From Dehalococcoidia bacterium (lineage in GTDB: Bacteria > Chloroflexota > Dehalococcoidia > SHYB01), in contig SHYB01000003.1 of the NCBI GenBank assembly GCA_009693015.1, positions 18,220-82,219 on the forward strand: 64,000 nucleotides of DNA. The letters are read 5' to 3'. Below, in pieces: positions 27,062 to 37,047 of this stretch. The notes under the pieces were generated by a model, which was not told the DNA's origin, searched no databases, and saw only the letters and a list, made by a program, of their open reading frames with translations. Both the position numbers and the translations under genes were made by a program. The first letter of the stretch is position 1. Every line of letters starts with the position of its first letter.

Positions 27062-27971
27062 ATGTCCGTGCAGCCGGCGGTTGCGCACCTGACCCCCGCT
27101 GCACCTGTGCCCATCCTTGACGTCCGCGATCTTGTGCTGCAATTGCACACCCGCAGCGGCATCATCACGCCGGTCAACAGGGTGAGCTTCTCCGTGCAAC
27201 CTCGCGGCGTGCTCGCCATCGTGGGGGAAAACAGCTCAGGCAAAACCCTCACGGGGATGTCCATCATGGGCGTGTCCCCCCGCGCATCGGGAAGATAACC
27301 AGTGGCAGCGTGCTCTACCAGGGCCGAGACCTCATGCGCCTCAGAGACCGAGAGTTGCAGCACATCCGCGGGCGGGACATCGCCATGACCTTTCAGGACG
27401 CCACCGCCAGCCTCAACCCCTTGCTCACCATCGGCTCGTAAGTGGAGGAGATGCTCACGGTGCCCCTGCATGTCAGCAAGCGTGATGCCCGTGCCCACGC
27501 CGTGGAAGCGTTGCGCAGCGTCGACTTTAGCGATGCTCCCCTGGTGCTTGATCGCTATTCCTACGAACTCAGTGGCGGCATGCGTCAGCGCGCCCTGCTC
27601 GCTATGGCCACCGTCCTGCATCCCAAGGTTCTCCTTGCTGACGAGCCTACCTCAGGTTTGGACGTCACCCTCCAGGCGGAAGTTCTTGACCAATTGCGCG
27701 CCGAAAAGGAGCAACGCGGCCCCGCCCGCTGCACCCCTACACCTATGGATTGCTCCGCGCCGTGCCGCGCGAAAACCTTCCGCCCCGCTCCAGCATCCCC
27801 ATTCGGGGCAACCCTCCCGACCTGCTCAAGCTCAAGGGAGAGTGCCCCTTCCTGACGCGGTGCAACAAGGCCCGCGCCGCATGCCGTCAGGAGCCTATGC
27901 CCCCGTTGGAAGAGGTCTCGCCGGGCCACTTCCTCGCCTGCTTCAACCCCATTCGCCATGACTGGGCGTAG
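27062..27971 (+). pseudogene. broken OppD-like ABC transporter ATPase
   Basis: Fragments in different frames rebuild an OppD-type ATPase: Walker A GENSSGKTLTGMS, then SGSVLYQGRDLMRLRDRE and IAMTFQDATASLNPLL, signature LSGGMRQRALLAMA, Walker B VLLADEPTSGLDVT, and the C-terminal HPYTYGLLRAVPRENLP...CPFLTRCNKARAAC. Lesions are a one-base indel in the C-run near 27275, TAA at 27439 where Gln (CAA) is expected, and a deletion near 27720 that removes about 45 residues including the H-loop. A strong AAGGAGAGGG site still precedes the ATG. It cannot make a working ATPase. Confidence 0.85.
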
Positions 27972-27980
27972 CCCTTGGCC

Positions 27981-29027
27981 CTAGCGCGTCCTTCGCGGCT
28001 CTCCCCGCGCCTCGCTCGCCGACATCTCCGCCACCAGCAACTCTATCCCCAGCGTCTCAACCATCGCCCCCGTCTTGATCGAGACGTCGGTGTCCAGCAG
28101 CAGTTGATACATCCGCGCCAGCGCCGGCATGCTGTACGCCCGTGCGTGTTCCACCGTCTTCCGTATCGCGTAGTCTGATGACGTGCCCAGCACCGCCGGC
28201 CATTCACCTTGCGCCACGCGATGCGCCTCCAGGCTCTTTGCCTGCGTCATCATGCGCACCTGCCTTGCTAGTAGCGCCAGGATCCGTTGTCCCGCCTCGC
28301 CTCGGTGCAGGAACTGCTCCAGTATCCGCATCGCCGCTGCCTGCCGTCCCTGCGCCACCGCATCCAGCAGATCGAAGATGCCCGCCTCCTGCGCTGAGGC
28401 CACCAGGTCGCGCACGTCCTGCGCCGTAATCTCCCGCCCGCCCGCGTACACGCACAGCTTTTCCACGTCGGAGCTGAGCGAACGCAGGTTTCCCGCGCTG
28501 AACTCCGCCAGCAGCGCCTCCGCCTCCGGCGACATGCGCCCCCCCTGCTGCTGCGCTCGTTGCCGCACCCACTGCGCCAGCGGCGCCCCGCGCATCGCGG
28601 GAAACTTCCGCACCTGCGCCACACCTGCCAGCGACTTCAGCGCCTGGTTTCCCGGGGCCGCCGTGCCTGAAGTGAACACTAACGTCGTGCTCGGCGGCGC
28701 CGACGCCGCATACTCCCCCAGACCCTCCCATCCTCCCGCCTCCGGCTTCGCCTCCCCCTTGCCGCGACCGCGCCGCGCCTGCCCTCGTTCGAACCGCTCC
28801 AGCAATCCTTCCACCACCACCAGGCGATGGTCCGCGAGAAACGGGATCGTATCGCACACCATCCGCAGTTCCGCCAGCGTCAGCCTGCCCCCGTCCAGCA
28901 CCAGCGTGTTCGGCCCCAGCGCCTCCGCCGGCCCGAGCCGCGTTTTGATCTCCCCCAGCGCCTCGGCGATGGAGAACTCGTCGTCGCCATAGAGCAGATG
29001 CACGTTGCTGCGGCGGGTCTGGGTCAC
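27981..29027 (-). CDS. holA: DNA polymerase III subunit delta
   Basis: A 348-aa clamp-loader subunit. The GTG at 29027 (GAGAGG upstream) is preferred over the longer frame; it gives VTQTRRSNVHLLYGDDEFSI, and the LLYGDDEF motif is the HolA N-terminal signature. Further family features are VCDTIPFLADHRLVVVEGL near residue 65, AQDVRDLVASAQEAGIFDLLDAV near 205 and the C-terminal helical LYQLLLDTDVSIKTG. The length is normal for HolA. It converges on the broken ATPase and is divergent from the hemW-like gene. Confidence 0.9.
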   Translation of the reverse strand: MTQTRRSNVHLLYGDDEFSIAEALGEIKTRLGPAEALGPNTLVLDGGRLTLAELRMVCDTIPFLADHRLVVVEGLLERFERGQARRGRGKGEAKPEAGGWEGLGEYAASAPPSTTLVFTSGTAAPGNQALKSLAGVAQVRKFPAMRGAPLAQWVRQRAQQQGGRMSPEAEALLAEFSAGNLRSLSSDVEKLCVYAGGREITAQDVRDLVASAQEAGIFDLLDAVAQGRQAAAMRILEQFLHRGEAGQRILALLARQVRMMTQAKSLEAHRVAQGEWPAVLGTSSDYAIRKTVEHARAYSMPALARMYQLLLDTDVSIKTGAMVETLGIELLVAEMSASEARGEPRRTR

Positions 29028-29058
29028 GGGCGCCTCTCTTGAACAAAGAAAGTGGTCG

Positions 29059-29089
29059 TTGACCAGATTTTCTCCAGATGGCCTACAAT
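29059..29089 (+). promoter_or_regulatory. possible promoter of the hemW-selB-nurA run
   Basis: TTGACC (29059-29064), a 19-base spacer and TACAAT (29084-29089). The spacing is long but both boxes are good. It lies in the 116-base gap divergent from holA. Confidence 0.5.
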
Positions 29090-29143
29090 TGTACCGTACC
29101 TGTACCGTGCCGCCACCCGCGACCCGGCACACCGGCTCACCCC

Positions 29144-30313
29144 ATGCACCAACAACCAATCGCCCTATATATCCATATCCCCTTCTGCCAGACCAAGTGC
29201 AGCTACTGCAACTTCAACACCTACGCGCGTCTTGAGGGCCTCATTCCTCAGTACGTCCCCGCGCTTGCCACTGAAATCGCCGCATGGGGCGAAGCGCTGG
29301 AACGCCCCCAAGTCGCCACCATCTTCTTCGGCGGCGGTACTCCCTCCTGGATTCCACCGCACCTGCTCGCCCAGGCCCTGCACGCCGCCCGCACCTCGTT
29401 CGACGTGCGCACCGATGCCGAGATAACCATGGAGATGAACCCCGGCGACGTCACACCGGAGCGCCTGGCGGCGTGGCGCGGCATGGGCGTCAATCGTCTC
29501 AGCATGGGCGTGCAGTCGTTCGACGACGCCATGTTGCGCTTCCTCACTCGGCGTCACACCGCCGCCGACGCCGTTGCCGCCTACCGTCTCGCGCGACAGG
29601 CCGGCTTTGCTGACATCAACCTCGACCTTATCTACGGCCTGCCAAACCAGACGCAAGCCCAGTGGCGCGACGGCCTGCGCCAGGCGCTCGATTTTGCCCC
29701 TGAGCATCTTTCCCTCTACGCCCTCACCGTGGAAGAAGGCACGCCGCTCCATGCCCAGGTGCAGGCCGGCCAAGCGCCCCAGGCCGACCCTGACGCTTCC
29801 GCGGATATGTACCTTGCCGCCGAAGAACTCTTGGCCCAGGCCGACTACCGCCACTACGAGATCTCCAACTGGGCCACGCCTGGGCACGAATGCCGCCACA
29901 ACCTCGCCTACTGGCGCAACCATCCATTTCTCGGCGTCGGCCCCGGGGCGCACTCCTACCTTGGAGGCCAGCGCTTCTGGAACATCAATTCGCCCACCGA
30001 CTACACCCGCCGCATGCAGCAGCCGCACCCAGGCCGCTGGACGCCGCAGGCCATCCCCGTGGTGGAAGAACGTTCGTCTCTGTCTGACGAAGACAAGCTC
30101 TCCGAGACGGCCATCCTCGCCTTGCGCCTGGAAGATGGCCTCTCCCCCGCCGCGCTGGAAGCAGCCTTTGGCATATCGGCACATCGCGTCGCCCATACCC
30201 TGCGCTCCCTTGCTCCCGCAGGCCTCGTGATTGAAGACCGCGGCCTCTTCCGCCTCACCAGCAAAGGCCGGCTCCTCTCTAACGAAGTCTTCCTGCGCCT
30301 CCTCCCGGCATAG
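29144..30313 (+). CDS. hemW: radical SAM protein HemW (coproporphyrinogen III oxidase-like)
   Basis: A 389-aa radical SAM enzyme. The ATG at 29144 is chosen because [20 protein letters not shown], with the CxxxCxxC cluster motif, follows directly. [12 protein letters not shown] near residue 62 and [21 protein letters not shown] near 115 are typical of HemN/HemW. The N-terminal form IHIPFCxxKCxYCxF, the length and the C-terminal winged-helix part fit HemW, a heme-trafficking protein, better than true HemN. No other heme genes are near. Confidence 0.85.
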   Translation: MHQQPIALYIHIPFCQTKCSYCNFNTYARLEGLIPQYVPALATEIAAWGEALERPQVATIFFGGGTPSWIPPHLLAQALHAARTSFDVRTDAEITMEMNPGDVTPERLAAWRGMGVNRLSMGVQSFDDAMLRFLTRRHTAADAVAAYRLARQAGFADINLDLIYGLPNQTQAQWRDGLRQALDFAPEHLSLYALTVEEGTPLHAQVQAGQAPQADPDASADMYLAAEELLAQADYRHYEISNWATPGHECRHNLAYWRNHPFLGVGPGAHSYLGGQRFWNINSPTDYTRRMQQPHPGRWTPQAIPVVEERSSLSDEDKLSETAILALRLEDGLSPAALEAAFGISAHRVAHTLRSLAPAGLVIEDRGLFRLTSKGRLLSNEVFLRLLPA

Positions 30314-30378
30314 CGTCATTGCCGCCGCCACCCTCCCCTTCTGTCCTCCCTCCGCCCTGTGCTATCCTCGAACCCGTC

Positions 30379-32229
30379 ATGTACGTCATCGGCACCGCGG
30401 GCCATGTTGACCACGGCAAATCCACCCTCGTAAAAGCCCTCACCGGCATTGACCCCGACCGTCTCAAAGAAGAGAAGGAACGGGAGATGACCATTGACCT
30501 CGGCTTCGCCTGGCTCTCTTTGCCCGGCGGAGAAGAGGTCGGCGTCATAGACGTCCCCGGCCACGAGCGCCTGGTGAAAAACATGCTCGCCGGCATCGGC
30601 GGCATAGACCTTGCCATGCTCATCGTCGCCGCCGATGAAGGCGTCGCCCCCCAGACCCGCGAGCACCTCGCCATCCTTGATCTCCTGCGCCTCACCCACG
30701 GCATCGTCGTCCTCACCAAGCGCGATCTCGTGGACGCCGACTGGCTGGAACTGGTGACGGCGGATGTGCAGGAAGTGTTGAAAGGAATGTCGCTCGCGGG
30801 TGCGCCCATTGTCGCCGTCTCCTCTGCCACCGGCCAGGGCTTGGACGATCTCAAGCGCCTGCTTGCCGCGACCCTCCGCCAGACTCCCCCTCGCCCTGAC
30901 TTGGGGCGCCCTCGCCTCGCCATCGACCGCTCCTTCGTCGTCGCCGGGTTTGGCACCGTGGTCACCGGTACGCTGGTGGACGGCGCCTTTCACCTCGGCC
31001 AAGAGGTGGAGATCGTCCCCAAAGGGCTGCGCGCCCGCATCCGCGGCCTGCAAAGCCACCAGAAAAAACTGGACGAGGCCGGCCCCGGGCGGCGCCTCGC
31101 CGTCAACCTCACCGGCGTCAACCATGACCAGCTCGTCCGTGGCGATGTCGTCACCCTCCCCGGCTGGCTCGTGCCCACGCAGGCGCTCGATGCCAAGCTG
31201 CGCCTCGTGGCAGGCGCGCCGCCGGTCAGGCACAACGCTCCCGTGAGCTTCCACTCCGGCGCTGCCGAAACTCTCGCGCGCCTGCGCCTGCTCGACGCCG
31301 ACGAAGCCAGCGGCGGACAATCCGTCTGGGCGCAGGTGAAGCTGGAGCAACCCGCTGCCGTGGTCAAAGGCGACCTCTTCATCCTTCGTAACGCTTGGGG
31401 CACCATCGGCGGCGGCCAGGTTATCGAGCCGCACGCCAAGCGGCACCAGCGGCGGCATGCTGGAACGCTAGAGCGCCTCGCCGTCATGGAGACCGGCGCT
31501 CCGGAAGAGATCGTCCTCGCCGCTGTTGCCGCGCGTGAACCATGCGCCGCCCGCGCCGTCGCCGAGGCTACCGGCCTCGCGCTCGATGCTGTGCAGCGCA
31601 TACTGGAGGGACTGGCGCAATCCGGCCAGGCGATCCGCTTCGGCGATGCCCCTGCCGCCCTGTACTTCTCCCGTGCCGGCTTCGAGCGCGCCTCCGCCAA
31701 AGCCCGGCAAGCGCTCGCTGATTTTCATACGCGCTTCCCCCTCCGCGCCGGCATGCCGCGCGAAGAGCTCCGCAGCCGCCTCGATCTTCCCCCTCCCGTG
31801 TTCATCGCCGCCCTCGCCCGCCTCGTCGCATCAGGCGCAGTCGCCGAGGAATCTTCCCTGGTGCGCCTGCCCGGCCACGCGCCGCGGCTCACCGCCGCCC
31901 AGCAGCGCGCCGTGGACGTCTACCTTGCCGCCCTCGCCGCCAGCCCGTACAGCCCCCCCAGCGATATTTCCATCGAGCCGGAAGCCCTGGCATATTTGCT
32001 TGACGTTGCAAAGGTTGTCCGCGCCGCGCCGGATGTCGTCTTCGCCGCCGCCGCATACGACCAGATGGTGGACAAGGTGAAAGCCCACATCGCCCAGCAC
32101 GGCAAGATCACCGTGGCTGAGGTGCGCGACCTCTTCGGCACCAGCCGCAAGTACGCCCTCGCCCTCATGGAATACCTCGACCAGCAGCGCATCACGCGCC
32201 GCGTAGGCGATGAGCGGGTGTTGCGCTAA
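30379..32229 (+). CDS. selB: selenocysteine-specific translation elongation factor SelB
   Basis: A 616-aa GTPase. The ATG at 30379 gives [20 protein letters not shown] (G1), then [17 protein letters not shown] (G2), [15 protein letters not shown] (G3) and LTKRDLVD (G4). The [10 protein letters not shown] signature separates SelB from EF-Tu. The C-terminal third carries the winged-helix repeats that bind the SECIS element, ending [20 protein letters not shown]. It is one base upstream of nurA. No selA, selD, tRNA-Sec or selenoprotein gene was recognised in the window. Confidence 0.93.
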   Translation: MYVIGTAGHVDHGKSTLVKALTGIDPDRLKEEKEREMTIDLGFAWLSLPGGEEVGVIDVPGHERLVKNMLAGIGGIDLAMLIVAADEGVAPQTREHLAILDLLRLTHGIVVLTKRDLVDADWLELVTADVQEVLKGMSLAGAPIVAVSSATGQGLDDLKRLLAATLRQTPPRPDLGRPRLAIDRSFVVAGFGTVVTGTLVDGAFHLGQEVEIVPKGLRARIRGLQSHQKKLDEAGPGRRLAVNLTGVNHDQLVRGDVVTLPGWLVPTQALDAKLRLVAGAPPVRHNAPVSFHSGAAETLARLRLLDADEASGGQSVWAQVKLEQPAAVVKGDLFILRNAWGTIGGGQVIEPHAKRHQRRHAGTLERLAVMETGAPEEIVLAAVAAREPCAARAVAEATGLALDAVQRILEGLAQSGQAIRFGDAPAALYFSRAGFERASAKARQALADFHTRFPLRAGMPREELRSRLDLPPPVFIAALARLVASGAVAEESSLVRLPGHAPRLTAAQQRAVDVYLAALAASPYSPPSDISIEPEALAYLLDVAKVVRAAPDVVFAAAAYDQMVDKVKAHIAQHGKITVAEVRDLFGTSRKYALALMEYLDQQRITRRVGDERVLR

Positions 32230-32230
32230 T

Positions 32231-33505
32231 ATGGCTCTCGATTTGCACAAGACGGCGCGCCAGGTCAGCAGAATGGGCGACAGCCTGGCCGCGTCCTCCA
32301 ACGACCGCCGCCTCCGCGTCCAAGCCGCCCTGCATCTGGTGCGCGATCCCCTGCAGGGCGGCAAACGCACCGTCGCCAAGATTGAGGCCCTCGCCGCCCT
32401 CGGCGCTCCGCCGCGCAAGGTGGGCTGGCTCACCGCCGGCCTCCCGTTCGATTGGCAGCAACGCGGCCTGGCCCAAGCGATCCCTGCGCCGCCCGCGCCG
32501 CACGAATACATCGCCATCGGCGCCGACGGCTCCCAGGTGGACCTCGACCGCCACGGCCCCGCGCACTGCTTCGTGATCAACATCGGCGGTATGCAGGTGC
32601 GCTACGGTCGCCAGCCCGCCGCGACTTCATGGACCGAGCCGCACCTGTTTTCTGCGCCGGAGGAGATGAATCTCTCCGACGGCGACGGCGTCAAGGAGAC
32701 CCCCATTGATGCTTCCTTGCTCGCCGTGAAGCGCCAGGTGATGGAGGCCCGCGCCCTCGCCGATCGTGTCGCCGCCCTTCCCGCCGGCCTCCCCGCGCTG
32801 GCGTTATTAGATGGCACCCTCGTCCTCTGGACGCTCTCCGGCGGCGACCGCTCCGAAGGGCGCTACGGCGACCACGTGCGCCGCGTGTTCCTGCAAGACG
32901 GCCTCCTCGCCGCGCTGGATTCGTTGCGTACGCAACGACAAACGCCTGCCCTTCCCTTTGCCAGCTACATCAGCAACCCCCGCTCCCCGGAGGTCGTCAA
33001 TCTCCTGCGTCTTATCGCCTGCCCTCACGAGGCACTGGAAACATCCGGCTGCGCCCGCATCTGCGGACGCGGCGGCGTCGGCAAGCGTGAGTGCGACGCC
33101 GTGGCCCAGAGCCTCATGGACCGAGATCTCTTCGAAGGCCTGCTCGCCCCCGGCCAGCGCTCCGCTGTCTTCGCCAGCCAGTCCAACATCGTGGTGAGCG
33201 ATTACGGTACGCACGGCGTCCGCTTCTGCTACCTCAACGTCGGCGATGAGATCGCCCGTCTGGAAATGCCCGCGTGGGTGGCCCAGGACGCCGCGTCGCT
33301 CGACCTCCTCCACGCCCTCGTCCTCGATCAATGCGCCAAGGGGCGCGGCTACCCCCTGGTGCTCCAGGAAGCGCACGAGCAAGCCGTCGTCACCGCCGCC
33401 GACCGCCGCTCGTTCTGGACGCTCGTGGAGCAGTCGCTGGCGCAGCGCGGTATCCCCGTCGGCGGCTCGGAGAAGGCCCGCAGCAAACGCGTCCGCGCGT
33501 TGTGA
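32231..33505 (+). CDS. nurA: NurA-domain nuclease
   Basis: A 424-aa protein with NurA features: IAIGADGSQVDLDRHGP near residue 95 (the metal-binding Asp of the DGS motif), LALLDGTLVLWTL near 195 and a C-terminal LNVGDEIARLEMPAWV. NurA is a 5'-3' nuclease that works with the HerA translocase in DNA end resection. The ATG at 32231 is one base after selB. Just downstream lies a gene with only the HerA-type HAS-barrel domain, which supports a functional pair, but no HerA ATPase is present here. Confidence 0.82.
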   Translation: MALDLHKTARQVSRMGDSLAASSNDRRLRVQAALHLVRDPLQGGKRTVAKIEALAALGAPPRKVGWLTAGLPFDWQQRGLAQAIPAPPAPHEYIAIGADGSQVDLDRHGPAHCFVINIGGMQVRYGRQPAATSWTEPHLFSAPEEMNLSDGDGVKETPIDASLLAVKRQVMEARALADRVAALPAGLPALALLDGTLVLWTLSGGDRSEGRYGDHVRRVFLQDGLLAALDSLRTQRQTPALPFASYISNPRSPEVVNLLRLIACPHEALETSGCARICGRGGVGKRECDAVAQSLMDRDLFEGLLAPGQRSAVFASQSNIVVSDYGTHGVRFCYLNVGDEIARLEMPAWVAQDAASLDLLHALVLDQCAKGRGYPLVLQEAHEQAVVTAADRRSFWTLVEQSLAQRGIPVGGSEKARSKRVRAL

Positions 33506-33556
33506 TTGGAGCGGCGTATGCCTCCGCGACCGCAGAGAAGAAGGTAGAATGCCTGC

Positions 33557-34150
33557 ATGGAAGTAGCCACTGTGAAAATCGGCGAAATCGTCACCGCGGA
33601 CAGCGCCGCCTTCTCCTTCCAATGCCACGCCCTGGGCCAGCCGCCGCCGCTCGGCAGCCTCGTCCTCACCGGCGAAGCGGACGCTCTCATCTACGGCATC
33701 GTGCATTCGGCATCCACCCTTCCTATTGATAGAGGGCGCCAAGTCCAAGCCCTCGGCCCGGAGTTCCAGGACGAAGCCGCGCTCTATCAGCAACACCCTG
33801 AGCTTGACCAACTGCTGCGCACCGAAGTTCAAGCCCTCATCGCTGGCTACGGCAACGGGAGCGCCCTGCGCTACAGCCTGCCGCCGCGTCCCGCGCGCAT
33901 CCACGGCTTCGTACTCCTCGCCTCCGCATCCCAGGTGCAGCAGTTCACCCGCGACCTCTCCTTCGTCGCCACCCTTGTCGGCGCCGACGTCCCCCATCGC
34001 GACCACGCCCTCGCCGCCTGCCTGCGTCTCGCCGCCGCCGCGCACGATAAGCCCCGCGATTTCCTCGTCGGCGCAGGCAGAGAGGCCGCGCGACTGCTCG
34101 CCGCCGACGCCCCGCGACTGCACCTGCTCCTGCGGCAGATCGCCCCCTAG
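33557..34150 (+). CDS. HAS-barrel domain protein (HerA N-domain-like), no ATPase domain
   Basis: A 197-aa protein. Residues 1-70 (ATVKIGEIVTADSAAFSFQC through LGSLVLTGEADALIYGIVHS) have the small beta-barrel pattern of the HAS domain found at the N-terminus of HerA. The rest is alpha-helical with no Walker A or B. A TAGAAT box ends six bases before the ATG at 33557 and no ribosome-binding site is visible, so translation may be leaderless. Its place 51 bases after nurA suggests it partners the nuclease. The domain call is by eye. Confidence 0.6.
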   Translation: MEVATVKIGEIVTADSAAFSFQCHALGQPPPLGSLVLTGEADALIYGIVHSASTLPIDRGRQVQALGPEFQDEAALYQQHPELDQLLRTEVQALIAGYGNGSALRYSLPPRPARIHGFVLLASASQVQQFTRDLSFVATLVGADVPHRDHALAACLRLAAAAHDKPRDFLVGAGREAARLLAADAPRLHLLLRQIAP

Positions 34151-34159
34151 GTAACCCCT

Positions 34160-35419
34160 GTGCCTCGCCTGCCTGCGCCCCCAGCCTGGGTCAGCCGCGA
34201 TGCGTGGCTCATCTTCCTCGCCCGTGGCGTCCACAACTTCTCCGCGGGCATGGTCATGGTCGTCCTGGCGATCTACCTCGACCTGCGCGGCTTCAGCCTG
34301 GCCCAAACCGGACTCTTGCTCACCCTGGGGTTCGCCGGCGCCGCGGTGCAATCGTTTGCCGCCGGCTTGGTTGGCGATGCCACGGGGCGAAGGCGCATGC
34401 TCGTGCTCTTTCCTCTCCTCACCGCCAGCGCCGGTCTCGCCCTGGCCTTCGCCGATTCACTTGCCCTGCTGGGAGCACTCTCCTTCCTCGGCGGCTTTGG
34501 CGCCAGCAGCGGCGGCAGCAGCCCCATGCTTCCCATGGAGCAGGCCAGCCTGCCCTCCGTATTGCCGCCGCAGCGCACTACGGAAGGCTTTGCCCTCTAC
34601 GGCATCGCCGGGTTCGTGGGTACGTCGCTGGGGGCGCTCGCCTCGGGCATTCCCGCGGGCCTGGAACACGGGCTAGACCTGGACCACGAGACGGCCCTCC
34701 GTTCCATCTTTATCACCTATGGCCTGCTCAACGTGCTCGTCGCCTTCCTCTACAGCCGCCTGTCGTCGCGCGTGGAGCCGCAAGGCGTGACCAAGCGATG
34801 GGTAAACCCCCTCACGCTCCCCTCGCGGCGGCGCATCTTTACCATATCCGGGCTGTTCGCCGTGGACGCTTTCGCCGGTGGATTCCTCGTGCAGAGCCTG
34901 GTCTCCTACTGGTTCTTCACGGAACACGGGGTACATCTGGCGGGCCTGGGCCTGATCTTCTTCCTCTCCAACGTCATTACCGCGATCTCCCTCTGGGTGG
35001 CGGCCAAGCTCTCGCGACGCATCGGCCTGGTCAACACCATGGTGTTCAGCCACATCCCCGCCAACCTCATGCTTATCTCCATTCCCTTCTTGCCCACAGC
35101 CTGGATGGCGATCCTCGTCTGGTCCGCGCGATCCTTTCTCAGCGCCATGGACGTCCCCACGCGACAGGCGTTCACCATGGCCGTGGTGGCGCCGGAAGAG
35201 CGCAGCGCCATGTCCAGCATCACCAACGTCAGCCGCAGCCTGGGCATCGCCTCCAGCCCATCGGTCGCCACCGCGCTCTGGAGCGTCGCCTCCGCCAGCG
35301 TGCCGTTTGTCGCCTGCGGCATCATAAAGATCGTGTACGACCTTACGCTATGGGCCATGTTTCGCCACGTGCGCCCCTCGCCGGAGCACGGGACACCATC
35401 CGTGCGCCAGGGCCGGTAG
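34160..35419 (+). CDS. MFS transporter
   Basis: A 419-aa protein with about 12 membrane segments, starting at GTG 34160. The first helix is WLIFLARGVHNFSAGMVMVV, and the MFS loop 2-3 motif appears as GLVGDATGRRRMLVLF near residue 70. The central loop carries SSRVEPQGVTKRWVNP. It belongs to the drug/metabolite efflux type by general pattern; no substrate can be named. The gap after the HAS-barrel gene is nine bases, so it may be co-transcribed with nurA. Confidence 0.88.
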   Translation: MPRLPAPPAWVSRDAWLIFLARGVHNFSAGMVMVVLAIYLDLRGFSLAQTGLLLTLGFAGAAVQSFAAGLVGDATGRRRMLVLFPLLTASAGLALAFADSLALLGALSFLGGFGASSGGSSPMLPMEQASLPSVLPPQRTTEGFALYGIAGFVGTSLGALASGIPAGLEHGLDLDHETALRSIFITYGLLNVLVAFLYSRLSSRVEPQGVTKRWVNPLTLPSRRRIFTISGLFAVDAFAGGFLVQSLVSYWFFTEHGVHLAGLGLIFFLSNVITAISLWVAAKLSRRIGLVNTMVFSHIPANLMLISIPFLPTAWMAILVWSARSFLSAMDVPTRQAFTMAVVAPEERSAMSSITNVSRSLGIASSPSVATALWSVASASVPFVACGIIKIVYDLTLWAMFRHVRPSPEHGTPSVRQGR

Positions 35420-35461
35420 CACCGCGCCAGATACCGCCAGATGGTTTGTGCAATATTTCAC

Positions 35462-35490
35462 TTGAAATTCGTTCGACCCCATGCTATAGT
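35462..35490 (+). promoter_or_regulatory. promoter of the nuo operon
   Basis: TTGAAA (35462-35467), a 17-base spacer and TATAGT (35485-35490). Predicted start about 35497, giving an 80-base leader before the nuoA GTG. Confidence 0.8.
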
Positions 35491-35576
35491 GGGCCGTCGC
35501 AGCGCCGCCGGGGAAATTCACCCCGCGCCAACAGATGCAAATGCGCCTTGCCGGGCGCTGCGCAGGGGGATGCAAC

Positions 35577-35945
35577 GTGCACCAGTTCGGGTTCATCGCC
35601 ATCTTCATGGTGCTGGCCGTCCTCGTCCCCGTGAGCATGCTCCTCATCCCCTACGCCCTCACCCTTGCCGGCATCAAGCCCCACCGCCCGGACAAGGTCA
35701 AGAATGACACCTACGAATGTGGCGTCCGCACCGTCGGCGGCTCCTGGGTCAGATTCAACTTCCGCTACTACTACTTCGCCCTCTCCTTCCTCATCTTTGA
35801 CGTAGAAGCCGTCTTCCTCTTCCCCTGGGCCGTGCATGCCCGCCAGCTGCACTGGTTCGGCTTCGGCGCCGTCCTCGTCTTCGTGGCGATCATCACCGTC
35901 GGCCTAGCCTATGAATGGCGTAAGAAAGCCCTGGAATGGAAGTAG
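35577..35945 (+). CDS. nuoA: NADH-quinone oxidoreductase subunit A
   Basis: A 122-aa membrane subunit with three helices. The GTG at 35577 is chosen because AGGGGGA ends six bases upstream and the product then has normal NuoA length; an upstream ATG at 35535 would add an unrelated tail. The conserved stretch KNDTYECGVRTVGGSWVRF lies near residues 42-60 and FLIFDVEAVFLFPWA near 70. It is the first gene of an operon encoding the membrane arm and connecting subunits of complex I. Confidence 0.95.
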   Translation: MHQFGFIAIFMVLAVLVPVSMLLIPYALTLAGIKPHRPDKVKNDTYECGVRTVGGSWVRFNFRYYYFALSFLIFDVEAVFLFPWAVHARQLHWFGFGAVLVFVAIITVGLAYEWRKKALEWK

Positions 35946-35948
35946 CCC

Positions 35949-36575
35949 ATGACCAGCTTGCATGAGCCGCTGCCCCAGATCTCCCGCGAGTTGTCCCTGC
36001 AACAGGATCGCGAAGAAGGCGCGGAGATCAACCGCCTGATCCTGGAGTCGCCACGGCAGATCAAGGACGACCCCCTAGTCATCCCTGAGATGATCGAGCG
36101 CAACGTCATGGTCACCTCGGTGGACGCCCTCGTCAGCTGGGGCCGCAAGAACGCCATGTGGCCCGTCGCCTTCGGCCTCGCCTGCTGCGCCTTCGAGATG
36201 ATGAGCAGCGCCATGACCCGCTTTGACATCTCCCGCTTCGGCATGGAGGCCTTCCGCGCCTCGCCGCGCCAGGCCGATCTCATGATCGTCGCCGGCACCG
36301 TCACCTGGAAAATGGCCGTCCCCATCCGCCGCATCTACATGCAGATGGCCGAGCCCCGCTGGGTCATCTCCATGGGCGTCTGCGCCACCAGCGGCGGTCC
36401 CTACTATGAATCCTACAGCGTCGTCCCCGGCGTCAACCGCATCATCCCCGTAGACGTCTACGTCCCCGGCTGCCCGCCCCGCCCGGACGCCCTGCTCTAC
36501 GCCATCATGAAGCTCCATGAAAAGGTCAAGACCGGCGGCACCATCGGCAAACGCCGGGAGTTCGTGCGTGACTAG
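35949..36575 (+). CDS. nuoB: NADH-quinone oxidoreductase subunit B
   Basis: A 208-aa hydrophilic subunit holding the N2 [4Fe-4S] cluster. The cluster ligands are visible in [11 protein letters not shown] near residue 76, [13 protein letters not shown] near 145 and [11 protein letters not shown] near 172. The N-terminal 50 residues ([20 protein letters not shown]) are longer than in E. coli. The gap to nuoA is three bases, and the end overlaps nuoC by eight bases. Confidence 0.95.
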   Translation: MTSLHEPLPQISRELSLQQDREEGAEINRLILESPRQIKDDPLVIPEMIERNVMVTSVDALVSWGRKNAMWPVAFGLACCAFEMMSSAMTRFDISRFGMEAFRASPRQADLMIVAGTVTWKMAVPIRRIYMQMAEPRWVISMGVCATSGGPYYESYSVVPGVNRIIPVDVYVPGCPPRPDALLYAIMKLHEKVKTGGTIGKRREFVRD

Positions 36576-37020
36576 GCAGCTCGCCGGCCAGGAGATCGCC
36601 GCAGCCCTCAAAGGCGTCTTTCCTGAGGCGCTGACCGATGTCGGCGCTTCCGATGTCACCGTCCGCGGCGAAGATATTCTCGACGTCTGCCGCCATATGC
36701 ATGACGCCCCCGCCCTCGCGTTCGACTACCTCGTCTCCCTCAACGCCGTGGACTGGATTGACAGCTTTGAGGTCGTCTACCAGCTCGTCTCCATCCAGTA
36801 CAACCACAAGGCCGTGCTCCGCACCCGCGCCTACGGCCGCGAGGCTCCCGTCCTTCCCTCCGTCTCCTCCGTCTGGCGCGGCGCGAACCTCCAGGAGCGC
36901 GAGGTCTACGACCTCATGGGCGTGCGCTTTGAGGGCCATCCCAACATGCGCCGCATCTTCCTTTGGGAAGGCTTCGAAGGCCATCCCCTGCGCAAGGATT
37001 TTCTCCTGCAACGGCCCTAA
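36568..37020 (+). CDS. nuoC: NADH-quinone oxidoreductase subunit C
   Basis: A 150-aa peripheral subunit starting at GTG 36568 within the end of nuoB, with GGGAG upstream. Family motifs are [11 protein letters not shown] near residue 53, the stretch around [18 protein letters not shown] near 105 and a C-terminal GHPLRKDF. It is separate from NuoD, not fused as in E. coli. It helps connect NuoD and the quinone site to the cluster chain. Confidence 0.93.
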   Translation: MTRQLAGQEIAAALKGVFPEALTDVGASDVTVRGEDILDVCRHMHDAPALAFDYLVSLNAVDWIDSFEVVYQLVSIQYNHKAVLRTRAYGREAPVLPSVSSVWRGANLQEREVYDLMGVRFEGHPNMRRIFLWEGFEGHPLRKDFLLQRP

Positions 37021-37047
37021 AGGCTGCAACGGCAATTGAGGCGCTTC

